Source: Lentisphaeria bacterium (GTDB lineage Bacteria > Verrucomicrobiota > Lentisphaeria > Victivallales > Victivallaceae). From it: 64,000 nt of DNA. The stretch lies in contig JALEMG010000010.1 of NCBI GenBank assembly GCA_022768375.1, forward strand, positions 1 through 64,000, in the 5' to 3' direction. The notes under the pieces were generated by a model. It saw only the letters and a list, made by a program, of their open reading frames with translations. It was not told where the DNA came from and made no database searches. Position 1 is the stretch's first letter. The number at the start of each line of letters is the position of its first letter. A program made the position numbers and the translations under genes. This document shows, one piece after another, positions 8,719 through 17,055 of the stretch.

Positions 8719-9231
8719 ATGGCGGAATATCTGGACATCTACGACGCGTCCGGTCGGTGTGTCGGCCGGGCGCCGCGGTCGGAGTGCCACGGCAACCCGG
8801 CGCTGCTGCACCGTACCGCCCATGTGGTGGTCGTCCACCCGGAAACCGGGGCGATACTGCTTCAGAAGCGGTCGCAAAGCAAGGATATCCAGCCGGGCAG
8901 GTGGGACACCGCCGTGGGCGGACATCTGGATTGCGGCGAGAGTTACGAGCAGGCGGCGGCGCGGGAACTGCGCGAGGAGTTGGGGATTTCCGGAAAACTG
9001 GAATACCTTTTCGACAGTGTGATCCGCAACGCGATCGAGTCCGAGGACACGAGGGTGTTCGGGCTGAAAAGCGCCGGGCCGTTCGCTTTCGACCCGGCGG
9101 AGATCGACGCGGTGCGTTTCTGGAGCCGGGAGGAACTGGCGGACCCGGCGGCGCGGCGGGAGTTCACGCCGAATCTGATTGAGGAACTGGATCAACTGCG
9201 GCGGATGCCCGGCTGGTATCCGAAAGAGTAG
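8719..9231 (+). CDS. Nudix hydrolase
   Basis: The 170-residue protein carries a complete Nudix box, GHLDCGESYEQAAARELREE plus LGI, matching GX5EX7REUXEEXGU (U is a bulky aliphatic residue). These enzymes hydrolyse nucleoside diphosphates linked to another moiety. The opening (YLDIYDASGRCVGRAPRSECH...LLHRTAHVVV) resembles the YfcD/isopentenyl-diphosphate-isomerase-like branch, so an IDI-related or housecleaning activity is possible; the sequence alone does not give the substrate. It follows the phosphohexomutase by one base and precedes purE by 10 bases, in one apparent operon. Confidence 0.85.
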   Translation: MAEYLDIYDASGRCVGRAPRSECHGNPALLHRTAHVVVVHPETGAILLQKRSQSKDIQPGRWDTAVGGHLDCGESYEQAAARELREELGISGKLEYLFDSVIRNAIESEDTRVFGLKSAGPFAFDPAEIDAVRFWSREELADPAARREFTPNLIEELDQLRRMPGWYPKE

Positions 9232-9241
9232 GGAGGAAACG

Positions 9242-9754
9242 ATGAAGCAAGTTGCGATTCTGATGGGCAGCAAGAGCGATCTGGAGATCGTGCGGGCGGC
9301 GTTTGACGTGCTGGACGAGTTCGGCGTGGGGTTCGAGGCTCGGATATTGTCGGCGCACCGGACGCCGGAGGAGGCGGCGGCGTTCGCGGCTTCCGCGGCG
9401 GATCGCGGATACAAGGTGGTGATCTGCGCGGCGGGCATGGCGGCGCATCTGGGCGGCGTGGTGGCCGGGCACACGACCTTGCCGGTGGTGGGGGTCCCGA
9501 TGGTCTCCGAACCGTTCAAGGCGCAGGATTCGCTGCTGTCCATCGTGCAGATGCCGCCGGGAGTGCCGGTGGCGGCGGTGACGGCGGGCAAGGCCGGGGC
9601 GAAAAACGCCGCGCTGTTCGCGGTGGAGATCCTGGCGACGGCGGACGCCGCGCTGGCGGAGAAACTGCGGGCGTTCCGCGCCCGGCAGAAGGAACAGGTG
9701 CTGGCCGCCGACGCCGAACTGCAACGGGAACTGGCGGAGCGGAAATCCCGGTAG
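9242..9754 (+). CDS. purE: N5-carboxyaminoimidazole ribonucleotide mutase PurE
   Basis: The 170-residue product has the PurE signatures VAILMGSKSDLE (residues 4-15), SAHRTPEE, AAGMAAHLGGVVAGHTTLPVVGVP and SLLSIVQMPPGVPVAAV. In purine biosynthesis it converts N5-CAIR, made by PurK, to CAIR. GGGAGGAAACG before the ATG at 9242 fixes the start. It is the last gene of the phosphohexomutase-Nudix-purE cluster; no other purine genes lie nearby. Confidence 0.95.
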   Translation: MKQVAILMGSKSDLEIVRAAFDVLDEFGVGFEARILSAHRTPEEAAAFAASAADRGYKVVICAAGMAAHLGGVVAGHTTLPVVGVPMVSEPFKAQDSLLSIVQMPPGVPVAAVTAGKAGAKNAALFAVEILATADAALAEKLRAFRARQKEQVLAADAELQRELAERKSR

Positions 9755-9790
9755 CGCGGGAAAAAAAAGGAAAATATTTCCACAGTCCGC

Positions 9791-9819
9791 TTGTAAAATT
9801 CCGGTAACACCGCTATATT
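9791..9819 (+). promoter_or_regulatory. Predicted promoter of tRNA-Lys and rpmB
   Basis: TTGTAA (9791-9796) and TATATT (9814-9819) are spaced by 17 bp. The predicted start near 9826 precedes the mature tRNA by about 28 nt. The same TTGTAAAAT motif recurs at 13001 before grpE. Confidence 0.65.
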
Positions 9820-9853
9820 AAGGAATCGTTATCCGTGAAAAGCGGTTTCCGGT

Positions 9854-9929
9854 GGGTCGGTAGCTCAGTCGGTAGAGCATCGCCCTTTTAAGGCGGTGGT
9901 CCCGGGTTCGAATCCCGGCCGACTCACCA
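9854..9929 (+). tRNA. tRNA-Lys (anticodon TTT)
   Basis: The 76-nt gene folds as a complete cloverleaf. The acceptor stem is GGGTCGG/CCGACTC (one G-T pair), the D arm GCTC...GAGC, the anticodon stem TCGCC/GGCGG with loop CTTTTAA (anticodon TTT at positions 34-36), and the T arm CCGGG TTCGAAT CCCGG. The 3' CCA is encoded. It lies between purE and rpmB, and probably shares a transcript with rpmB. Confidence 0.97.
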
Positions 9930-9978
9930 TATTTACGGGAAAATTCGATTTGTTTAACGATAGAGCGAGGTCGAGGAA

Positions 9979-10206
9979 ATGAGCAAAGTCTGTGCCATCT
10001 GCGGCAAAACCAAGGGCAACGGCGGCTGCATCACCCGCAAGGGTCTGGCCAAGAAAGCCGGCGGGATCGGTATGCATGTCGTGAAAAACGTCAAGCGCAA
10101 GTTCGAAGTCAATCTGCAGAACGTCAAGATCAACGAGGACGGTACCGTCAAGACCGTCAAGATGTGCGCCGCGTGCATCCGCACCGGCAACTTCACCAAG
10201 GCTTGA
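9979..10206 (+). CDS. rpmB: 50S ribosomal protein L28
   Basis: The 75-residue basic protein starts with the L28 signature MSKVCAICGK and contains the conserved KRKFEVNLQNVKI core. Cysteine pairs C5/C8 and C63/C66 make this a zinc-binding (C+) version. It ends in IRTGNFTKA. The gene follows tRNA-Lys and is closed by an intrinsic terminator. L28 is a large-subunit protein. Confidence 0.95.
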   Translation: MSKVCAICGKTKGNGGCITRKGLAKKAGGIGMHVVKNVKRKFEVNLQNVKINEDGTVKTVKMCAACIRTGNFTKA

Positions 10207-10227
10207 CCGTTTCAAGAGAGTGACGTG

Positions 10228-10265
10228 CGAGGGCAGAATCAGTGGATTTTGTCCTCGTTTGTTTT
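10228..10265 (+). terminator. Intrinsic terminator after rpmB
   Basis: An 8-bp stem with one G-T pair, CGAGGGCA (10228-10235) and TGTCCTCG (10250-10257), is followed directly by TTTGTTTT. Confidence 0.7.
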
Positions 10266-10338
10266 AGGCTGGAACGAATATCCGCGGTCTGAGAGGATTT
10301 GATTCGATCCGCAGGGCCGATTCAGAAAGGACGGGACG

Positions 10339-10455
10339 ATGATGCTGGGGTTGGGGGACGGTTGGATCGTGGCGGCGGTGCTGGGCTGCGTCGCCGCGGC
10401 GGTTTTCGGCGTGGTCTACGGCGCGGTGCTCTGGAATCGCGGGGGTGACCGATGA
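10339..10455 (+). CDS. Small accessory membrane protein of the adjoining symporter
   Basis: This 38-residue open frame reads MMLGLGDGWIVAAVLGCV followed by about 13 more hydrophobic residues and a short polar end (NRGGDR). It is one predicted membrane helix with a G-L-G-D-x-W amphipathic start. AAAGGACGG supplies the ribosome binding site. Its stop overlaps the start of the sodium:solute symporter (ATGA), so translation is coupled. The GLGD-W start and the position match the small accessory proteins often encoded just ahead of SSS-family symporters. It is easily missed by gene callers because of its size. Confidence 0.75.
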   Translation: MMLGLGDGWIVAAVLGCVAAAVFGVVYGAVLWNRGGDR

Positions 10456-12074
10456 TCCCTTTCGCTGCGATGGAGAATCTGCTCAACACCACCGCCATGG
10501 GCGCGCTGCTGCTGCTCTATGTGCTGATGATTTCCTATCTGGGATTCCGCGGGTACCGCAAGACCCGGAACAGCAGTGATTATCTGGTGGCCGGACGTTC
10601 GGCCAATCCCTTTGCCATGGCCATGAGTTACGGGGCGGCATTCATCAGCACGTCGGCGCTGGTGGGATTCGGCGGGATCGCCGGGCAGTTCGGCATGGGG
10701 CTGATGTGGCTGGTTTTCATGAACATCGCGTTCGGCGTGATCGTCGCATTCATCTGGTTCGGCAAGCGGACGCGGCGGATCGGTGTGGCGCTGGATGCCC
10801 GGACGTTTCCGGAATTCATCGGCCGCCGGTTTCAGAGTTCCCGGATGCAGTATTTCATTGCGGCGGTGATTTTCTGTTTCATTCCGCTGTATTCGAGCGT
10901 GGTGCTGATCAGCGGGGCGAGGTTTCTGCAGGAAGTGATGTCTCTGCCGTACACCTGGGTGCTGGGGATTTTCGCGGTGGTGGTGGCGGTGTATGTGATC
11001 TTCGGCGGTCTGCGGGGGGTGATGTACGTCGATGCGCTGATCGGGAGCATCATGGTCGGCGGCATGCTGCTGCTGCTGGTGCTGTGTTACGTCAAACTGG
11101 GCGGGGTCGTCTCCGCGCATCAGGCTCTGACCGACATGGCGAAACTGGCGGCGGAACGGCTGCCGCGGGAGTTCGCGCTGGGACACCGGGGCTGGACGGT
11201 CATGCCGGAATTCAATTCGGTGTGGTGGTGGACGCTGGTTTCCAGTCTGATGTTGGGCGTGGGGATCGGCGCGCTGGCCCAGCCGCAGTTGGCGGTGCGG
11301 TTCATGACGGTGAAAAGCGACCGGGAACTGCACCGGGCGGTGATGGTGGGGTCGTTCTTCATCCTCTGCACCGCGGGGGCGGCGTACATGATCGGCGCTC
11401 TCTCCAACGTGTTCTTTTTCCGCGACCACGGGAAACTGGCCATCGAAGTCGCCAAAGGCAACCCCGATCTCATCATCCCGATCTACATTCATGAAGCCCT
11501 GCCGCCGCTGGTACTGTATGTTTTTGCGCTGACGATGCTGTCGGCGGCGATGTCCACGCTGTCCAGCCTGTTTCATGTGACCGGCAGTTCCATCGGATAC
11601 GATATCTGCGGCAAACTGCGGCGGGACGGCGAAAGCACCGCCATCACCCGGGCGGGGGTGGGATTCGGGATCGTGCTGAGTGTGATTTTCGCGCTGATTC
11701 TGCCGCCGGGGATCGTGGCCCGGGGCACGGCGATCTTTTTCGGGGTCTGCGCGGCGGCGTTTCTGCCGGCTTACGCGGCGGCGATCTACTGGAAGCGGGC
11801 GACCCGCGCCGGGGTATGGTGTTCCATCGTGGTGGGGGCGGGCGTCTCCATATTCGGACTGCTGTTCCTGCACCGCAAGGAAGCGGTCATGCTGGGGATC
11901 TGCAAGTACCTCTGCGGCAAGACGGAATTGATCCAGGCGCATCCGTGGCCCTTCGTGGACCCTTTCGTCTACGCGTTGCCGCTGTCGCTGATCACGCTGG
12001 TGGCGGTGAGTCTGTTCAGCGCGCCGCCCGACGAAACGCATCTGCGCCGGTGCTTTGAGGCACGGGACCTCTGA
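10452..12074 (+). CDS. Sodium:solute symporter (SSS family)
   Basis: The 540-residue protein has about 13 hydrophobic helices. SSS features include an N-terminal GFRGYRKTRNSSDYLVAGRS loop, the stretch YGAAFISTSALVGFGG with its small-residue sodium-site helix, FVGRRFQ-like FIGRRFQSSRMQ, and AMSTLSSLFHVTGSSIGYDI, the conserved serine-rich helix that binds sodium in this family. It imports an unidentified solute with Na+. It is translationally coupled to the 38-residue protein upstream and is followed after 15 bases by an EamA transporter. Candidate substrates (sugars, amino acids, monocarboxylates) cannot be separated from sequence alone. Confidence 0.88.
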   Translation: MIPFAAMENLLNTTAMGALLLLYVLMISYLGFRGYRKTRNSSDYLVAGRSANPFAMAMSYGAAFISTSALVGFGGIAGQFGMGLMWLVFMNIAFGVIVAFIWFGKRTRRIGVALDARTFPEFIGRRFQSSRMQYFIAAVIFCFIPLYSSVVLISGARFLQEVMSLPYTWVLGIFAVVVAVYVIFGGLRGVMYVDALIGSIMVGGMLLLLVLCYVKLGGVVSAHQALTDMAKLAAERLPREFALGHRGWTVMPEFNSVWWWTLVSSLMLGVGIGALAQPQLAVRFMTVKSDRELHRAVMVGSFFILCTAGAAYMIGALSNVFFFRDHGKLAIEVAKGNPDLIIPIYIHEALPPLVLYVFALTMLSAAMSTLSSLFHVTGSSIGYDICGKLRRDGESTAITRAGVGFGIVLSVIFALILPPGIVARGTAIFFGVCAAAFLPAYAAAIYWKRATRAGVWCSIVVGAGVSIFGLLFLHRKEAVMLGICKYLCGKTELIQAHPWPFVDPFVYALPLSLITLVAVSLFSAPPDETHLRRCFEARDL

Positions 12075-12089
12075 CGGGGGGGGGGAGCG

Positions 12090-12983
12090 ATGAGTTTCGG
12101 TGCGTTTTTCCTCATTCTGCTGTCGGTATTTCTCCATGCGGGGTGGAATTTCCTCAGCAAAGCCCATCGTCCTTCGGCCGCGTTCTATCTGCTGGTCAAC
12201 GCGGTCCCGGCGGTGCTGCTGCTGCCGTTCGCGGGATTCGCGGAGATCGAATGGACGGCGCTGGGGTGGAAGTTCTGGCTCGCGTTTGCCGGCAGTTGGT
12301 TCGGCGAGGTGCTGTACGCGATCGGGTTGTTCCGGGCCTACCGGAAGCAGGATATTTCCGTGGCGTATCCGCTGGTCCGGGCGCTGCCGGTGCTGATGGT
12401 GGCCGCCGTTACGATGATCTTCCGACTGGGCGAAATGCCCGGGATGACAGCGTGGATCGGTTTCGTGGTGGTCGTCGTCGGCTGTGTGATCCTGCCGCAG
12501 CAAAGTTGGGGCAAAGTGGATTGGCGGGGACTGCTGTCCGCGATTTGCGGGCCGATCCTGCTGGCGGCGGCGGGCACCACCGCCTACACGGTGATGGACA
12601 GTACGGCGACGGGCATTCTGCGGGAGCACTCGCTGTCCGGGCGGGTGGTGACGCTGTGCGCGTTTTTCGGCGTGATGGAAGTCGCGATCTCGGCGGCGCT
12701 GGCGGGGATCGTCCTGACTTCGCGGCGGGAACGGCTGGAGTTGTCCCGCAATCTCCTCACGCCGTGGGCGTACTTGAGCGGAGTGTTTTCCGCGCTGGCG
12801 TATCTGCTGGTGCTGGCGGCGATGGGAATGGTGAGCAATGTGAGTTTTCTGCAGGCGTTCCGGCAGATGAGTTTGCCGCTGGGGGTGGCTGCCGGGGTGG
12901 TCTTTCTGCACGAAAAACTTTCCGCGACCAAAGTGTTCGGCACGGTCATGATCGTCGCCGGACTGATCCTCTCCGTCCTGTAA
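12090..12983 (+). CDS. EamA/DMT-superfamily transporter
   Basis: The 297-residue protein has about ten transmembrane helices arranged as two EamA repeats. The first repeat holds HAGWNFLSKAH and YRKQDISVAYPLVRALPVL. The second ends LGVAAGVVFLHEKLSATKVFGTVMIVAGLI, a typical DMT C-terminus. Members export or import metabolites such as amino acids and nucleosides. A G-rich ribosome binding site (GGGGGGGGGAGCG) precedes the ATG. It is probably co-transcribed with the symporter; the substrate is unknown. Confidence 0.85.
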   Translation: MSFGAFFLILLSVFLHAGWNFLSKAHRPSAAFYLLVNAVPAVLLLPFAGFAEIEWTALGWKFWLAFAGSWFGEVLYAIGLFRAYRKQDISVAYPLVRALPVLMVAAVTMIFRLGEMPGMTAWIGFVVVVVGCVILPQQSWGKVDWRGLLSAICGPILLAAAGTTAYTVMDSTATGILREHSLSGRVVTLCAFFGVMEVAISAALAGIVLTSRRERLELSRNLLTPWAYLSGVFSALAYLLVLAAMGMVSNVSFLQAFRQMSLPLGVAAGVVFLHEKLSATKVFGTVMIVAGLILSVL

Positions 12984-13000
12984 ATGCTCGTCCGGGCAGG

Positions 13001-13028
13001 TTGTAAAATCCCGGAAGCATGGTATATT
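13001..13028 (+). promoter_or_regulatory. Predicted promoter of grpE-dnaJ-smpB
   Basis: TTGTAA (13001-13006) and TATATT (13023-13028) are 16 bp apart. The element resembles the tRNA-Lys promoter. No CIRCE inverted repeat or sigma-32-like motif is visible, so heat control of this chaperone operon, if any, is not evident here. Confidence 0.6.
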
Positions 13029-13120
13029 ATCTCTCTGACAGGACTGTGTGAATGAATTCCGCCTTTTCGGAAAGATTTCGCGGATTCGGGAGAGTTGTTA
13101 TCCAATGAGGTAAAACGGAT

Positions 13121-13702
13121 ATGAGCAAAAAATCAGTGGACCCGGCGGCGGAAGCGGCGGCGGCCGTCGGAGGGGAGCCGGATATCCCGGCGGCCTCGGA
13201 ACCGCCGGTCGGGGCTGAAGTGGAGCAACTGAAAGCGGAACTGGCGGAACAGCAGGCGAAGTTTCTCTATCTTCAGGCGGAGTACCAGAATTTCCGGAAA
13301 CGGACGGCCCGGGATCTCGGCGACGTTCGCAGTCAGACGGTGGCCGGGACGCTGATGCCGTTCCTGAGCGTGGCCGATTATTTGGCCATGGCGGGCGCGG
13401 CGGCGGCGCAGTCCGACAATCTGGAGGCGCTGAAGCAGGGGCTGACCATGATCGTGGCCGAATTTGACAAGGCTTTGGACGAGATGGGGGTGCGCAGATT
13501 TTCCGCCGTGGGCGAGAAGTTCGACCCCTCCCTTCACGATGCGGTGGGGCGGGAAGCCTCCGAAACCGTGCCGGAGGGGGTCGTCATCAGCGAGTGGAAC
13601 TGCGGTTACCGGCTCGGGGATAAACTTTTGCGTCCGGCCCGGGTGATGGTGTCGTCCGGGCGTCCGGTTCCGGCGGCGGAGACTCCGGGAAGCGAGGCGT
13701 GA
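13121..13702 (+). CDS. grpE: Nucleotide exchange factor GrpE
   Basis: The 193-residue protein shows the GrpE layout: an acidic, low-complexity N-terminus, a long coiled coil ([33 protein letters not shown], residues about 32-64) and a C-terminal beta domain ending with [19 protein letters not shown]. It releases ADP from DnaK. An ATG follows AGGTAAAACGGAT. dnaJ begins two bases after the stop. dnaK is not in this window, so the operon is grpE-dnaJ only. Confidence 0.95.
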   Translation: MSKKSVDPAAEAAAAVGGEPDIPAASEPPVGAEVEQLKAELAEQQAKFLYLQAEYQNFRKRTARDLGDVRSQTVAGTLMPFLSVADYLAMAGAAAAQSDNLEALKQGLTMIVAEFDKALDEMGVRRFSAVGEKFDPSLHDAVGREASETVPEGVVISEWNCGYRLGDKLLRPARVMVSSGRPVPAAETPGSEA

Positions 13703-13704
13703 TC

Positions 13705-14844
13705 ATGGCGGATTTTTATGAAACACTCGGGGTGGGCAAGAACGCCACCGCCGAGGAGATCAAGAAGGCGTACCGCAAACTGGCGATCAAGTACCACCCG
13801 GACAAGAATCCGGGCAACAAGGAAGCGGAGGAGAAGTTCAAGGAAGTTTCCGCCGCATACGAGACGCTGAGCAACCCCGAGAAACGGCAGCAGTACGACC
13901 AGTTTGGGCACGAAGCCTACACTCGGAGCGGCGGCGGCGGCGGTGCCGGCGGTTTCAATTACCAGCAGGCGCAGGATATTTTCAACCAGTTCTTCGGGGG
14001 AGGGGGCGGTTTCGGTTTCGAAGATCTTTTCGGCGGCGGGCGGCGGGTCAATCCCAACGGGCCCCGGCGGGGGGAGGACCTGCGCTACGATCTGGACATC
14101 GACTTTGAAGATGCCATGTACGGTGTCGATCAGAAGATCAATCTTACCCGTCTTGAGGTGTGCGACAAGTGCGCCGGGAGCGGGTGCGAGGCCGGCAGCG
14201 GCAAAAAGACGTGTCCCCGGTGCAAGGGGAGCGGTACGCTCAACATGTCGCAGGGATTTTTCAGTGTCCGGCAGAGTTGCCCCAACTGCGGCGGCACCGG
14301 GCAGGTGATCGAGAAACCGTGTGCCAAGTGCCGGGGGCGGGGGCGGGTGCAGGTGTCGTCGCCGCTGCAGATCCACATTCCGGCGGGGGTGGACACCGGT
14401 TCCCAACTGCGGGTCCCCGGCAAAGGCGGCGCGGGTCTGCGCGGCGGCGCGGCGGGCGATCTGTACGTGGTGATCCGGGTGCGGGAGAGCGATGTCTTCA
14501 TGCGGGAGGGCGGCGATCTGCTCTGCGAGGTGCCGGTCTCCTTCGCTACGGCGGCGGTCGGCGGCGAAGTGGATGTGCCGACGATCTCCGGCCGGACCAA
14601 GATCCGGGTCCCCGCGGGGACCCAGAGCGACACGATCCTGCGGCTCAAAGGCAAGGGTGCGCCGTCGCTGCGCGGCAGCGGCCGGGGGGACCTGCACATC
14701 CGCATTCTGGTGGAGACGCCGTCCGGGTTGTCCGCGGAACAGCAGGAACTGCTGAAAAAATTCGACGCTTCGCTTACGGACAGGAACCGTCGGAAGCAGA
14801 CGGAATTCGCGTCGCGGGCCAAGCGCTTTCTGAAAGGCGAATGA
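13705..14844 (+). CDS. dnaJ: Chaperone protein DnaJ
   Basis: The 379-residue type I DnaJ has the J domain (residues 4-70, HPD at 31-33), a Gly/Phe-rich linker, four zinc-binding CxxCxGxG repeats ([32 protein letters not shown]) and the C-terminal substrate-binding beta domains. It delivers unfolded proteins to DnaK and stimulates its ATPase. A GTG six bases earlier is in frame, but the ATG gives the standard [10 protein letters not shown] start. smpB follows after four bases. Confidence 0.97.
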   Translation: MADFYETLGVGKNATAEEIKKAYRKLAIKYHPDKNPGNKEAEEKFKEVSAAYETLSNPEKRQQYDQFGHEAYTRSGGGGGAGGFNYQQAQDIFNQFFGGGGGFGFEDLFGGGRRVNPNGPRRGEDLRYDLDIDFEDAMYGVDQKINLTRLEVCDKCAGSGCEAGSGKKTCPRCKGSGTLNMSQGFFSVRQSCPNCGGTGQVIEKPCAKCRGRGRVQVSSPLQIHIPAGVDTGSQLRVPGKGGAGLRGGAAGDLYVVIRVRESDVFMREGGDLLCEVPVSFATAAVGGEVDVPTISGRTKIRVPAGTQSDTILRLKGKGAPSLRGSGRGDLHIRILVETPSGLSAEQQELLKKFDASLTDRNRRKQTEFASRAKRFLKGE

Positions 14845-14848
14845 CCTC

Positions 14849-15313
14849 ATGCCGCGTCAGGACCCCAAAGATCCCACGCTGGCGACCAACCGCAAGGCGT
14901 TTCACGACTACAATGTGCTGGAGCGGATCGAAGCGGGCATTCAGTTGGTGGGGACCGAGGTGAAAAGTTGCCGGGCCCGGGCGATCCAACTGCAGGAGGG
15001 GTTCGTCAAGATCGAGAACGGGCAGGCGCTGCTCTACAATGTGCACATCGCCGGGTACGATTTCGGCAACCGCTTCAACCACAGTGCGAAACAGGTGCGG
15101 CGGTTGCTGCTGCACAAGCGGGAGATCCTCAAACTTGCCCAGTGGCTCGGCACGAAAGGCGGCACCATCGTGCCGTTGCGGTTTTTTCTGCGCAAGGGAC
15201 TGGTGAAAGTGGAGATCGCCTACTGCCAGGGCAAGACCCACGCCGACCAGCGGGAGACGCTCCGGCGGCGGGAGACGGAGAAGGAGATGCGCCGCGCGGT
15301 TCGGAAGGGATGA
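14849..15313 (+). CDS. smpB: SsrA-binding protein SmpB
   Basis: The 154-residue basic protein has the SmpB signatures NRKAFHDYNVLERIEAGIQL, GTEVKSCRARAIQLQEGFV, HIAGYDFGNRFNHS and LRFFLRKGLVKVEIAYCQGK, and a basic C-terminal tail. It binds tmRNA and brings it to stalled ribosomes. The ssrA gene itself is not seen here. The stop overlaps the start of the next membrane-protein gene. Confidence 0.96.
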   Translation: MPRQDPKDPTLATNRKAFHDYNVLERIEAGIQLVGTEVKSCRARAIQLQEGFVKIENGQALLYNVHIAGYDFGNRFNHSAKQVRRLLLHKREILKLAQWLGTKGGTIVPLRFFLRKGLVKVEIAYCQGKTHADQRETLRRRETEKEMRRAVRKG

Positions 15314-17055
15314 TGAAAGCAACGGCGGAGACAGGGTTGTCATGGACGCGGAGTCTGGCGGCGGCATGCTGGCTGGGCGCCGCGTTTTTGGCTTTGCCGC
15401 TGGCGTTCGCCCGGCTGGGCGGAGGCCGGATGCCGCTGTTCGGCACGGCGGAATTCGTCACGGTTCCGGTCATGGGGATCATGGCGCTGGCGGCGGTCTG
15501 GGCTTTTGCCGACCGGACGATCTACCGGCGGGACCCTCGCTGGCGGCTGCTGGCGGTCATGCAGGCGGCGATCACGCTGTTGACGTTGTGGCACTGGTCT
15601 CGCGGGATGATCACCTGGCGCGGCGCGGCGGGGGCGGGATTTCTGATTCTGGCGCCGGTGGCGGGCGCGGCGCTGAAACCGGAGTTGGAACGCATCCTGC
15701 CCGTCGCGGCGGCGCTTGGCGCCGGATTGATGCTGTGGAGCGGGCTGACCAGTGAGAACTTCACCGGGCTGACCGGCAACTGGAACTGGACTCAGGCTTT
15801 GCTGGCCGCCTTGATCCCGGGCGCGTTTTTCCGGGCCGGGAAGTGGCGTCTGCCGCTCGGAATCGCGGCGGAGGTCCTGATTTTCGGCTGGATCGGGTGG
15901 AAATACCCGGGACAACTCTCCCGGACGGTGGTGATCGCCATGCCGCTGGCGGCGCTGCTGTTGTGGGGGCGGCGGAAACTTCGTCCCCACAACCCGACCG
16001 CGTGGCTGACGGCGGCATTCCTGTTTCTGGCGGCGGTGTTTCTGGCGGTGGTTTTTGCCGCGGACTGGGCCGACAGCCGGTTTCAACTCTGGAAGGGGGC
16101 GGAGAATTTGATGACATCGGTCGGCTGGGCGACCGGATACGGGATGGGGCAGTTCGGCAACCGTGTTGCGCCGTTGATCCCGGAACTGTATTTTTTTACC
16201 CCGTTCGCGGCATCGTGGCATCCGCACCCGCACAACGAATTATTGCATCTGCTGACCGCATACGGGGCGGCCGGGGGTGGATTTCTGCTGGCGCTGATCT
16301 ATGCCGCGCTGGGTCGCCGGGCAAGGAGCGACCGGGAACTGCTGGCACAGTGGGTGTTTCTGCTGCTGCTGCTCTGCGGACAGACCGATGTCGTCTGCGC
16401 CACGGTCTGCGGCGGGGGATGGGCGCTGACCTGCGCCGGGATCGCCGCCGGACCGCGCCGCCCGCGCTCCTCCGCCGCGCCGGGACCGGGGCGGACCATC
16501 CCGGCGGTTCTGCTGGTGCTGGCGGGTGCGTTTCTGGCGGTGAATCACTTCGCCGCCCGGCTGGATTATCGGCGGGCGCAACTGGCGCTGATCGGCGGCG
16601 ACGATATCCGTGCCGCGCGTTTGCACCTGCGCGCCGCCGCCGTGAGGGAGGACGACCCGGAGGTGCTGTACGATCTGGCGGAACTGGAACTGATCCGGTT
16701 CAACGCCCCGGAGTCGGCGGAAAACCTCCTGCGCCGACTGGCGGCGGGGGGACGGGAAAACTACCGGCACGCCCAGCGTCTGCTGGCATTGGCGTCGGCG
16801 CGGCGGGGAGATTACCCGGCGGCGCTGGCGGCGTTGCGCCGGGAGCGGAAAAACTTCCCTTTCAGCGCCATCAACGCCCGACTGCATCTTGCCCTGCTGA
16901 CCGCCGCGGGCGCCCCGGAAGCGGAGATCAGGTACGCCCGGGCGGAACTGACGGCGTTGTGCGTTGTACGCGGCATGAGTTTGGAACAGGCGGCGCTGCT
17001 GACCCCGGCGGCGGACGACCGGCCGTTATCGCCGCAATTTGCGGGGCGCGACTGA
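15310..17055 (+). CDS. O-antigen ligase/polymerase-like membrane protein with TPR-like C-terminus
   Basis: The 581-residue protein has about ten to twelve hydrophobic segments in the first 420 residues. The motif HPHPHNELLHLLTAYGAAG sits in a large loop near the end of that part, as in the Wzy/WaaL O-antigen ligase family, where HxHN-type loops are usual. The remaining residues form helical repeats (YDLAELELIRFNAPESAENL, ALASARRGDYPAALAALRRE) like TPRs. A role in joining glycans to lipid carriers is inferred. ATGATG at 15310/15313 overlaps the smpB stop; either ATG is possible. The 3' end overlaps the convergent dus gene by 30 bases. Confidence 0.7.
   Translation: MMKATAETGLSWTRSLAAACWLGAAFLALPLAFARLGGGRMPLFGTAEFVTVPVMGIMALAAVWAFADRTIYRRDPRWRLLAVMQAAITLLTLWHWSRGMITWRGAAGAGFLILAPVAGAALKPELERILPVAAALGAGLMLWSGLTSENFTGLTGNWNWTQALLAALIPGAFFRAGKWRLPLGIAAEVLIFGWIGWKYPGQLSRTVVIAMPLAALLLWGRRKLRPHNPTAWLTAAFLFLAAVFLAVVFAADWADSRFQLWKGAENLMTSVGWATGYGMGQFGNRVAPLIPELYFFTPFAASWHPHPHNELLHLLTAYGAAGGGFLLALIYAALGRRARSDRELLAQWVFLLLLLCGQTDVVCATVCGGGWALTCAGIAAGPRRPRSSAAPGPGRTIPAVLLVLAGAFLAVNHFAARLDYRRAQLALIGGDDIRAARLHLRAAAVREDDPEVLYDLAELELIRFNAPESAENLLRRLAAGGRENYRHAQRLLALASARRGDYPAALAALRRERKNFPFSAINARLHLALLTAAGAPEAEIRYARAELTALCVVRGMSLEQAALLTPAADDRPLSPQFAGRD

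Noticed and set aside
10416-12911. 831-codon minus-strand open frame
   Set aside because: It is an antisense shadow of the symporter and EamA genes; its protein is Arg/His/Gln-rich with no domain. High GC suppresses stop codons.
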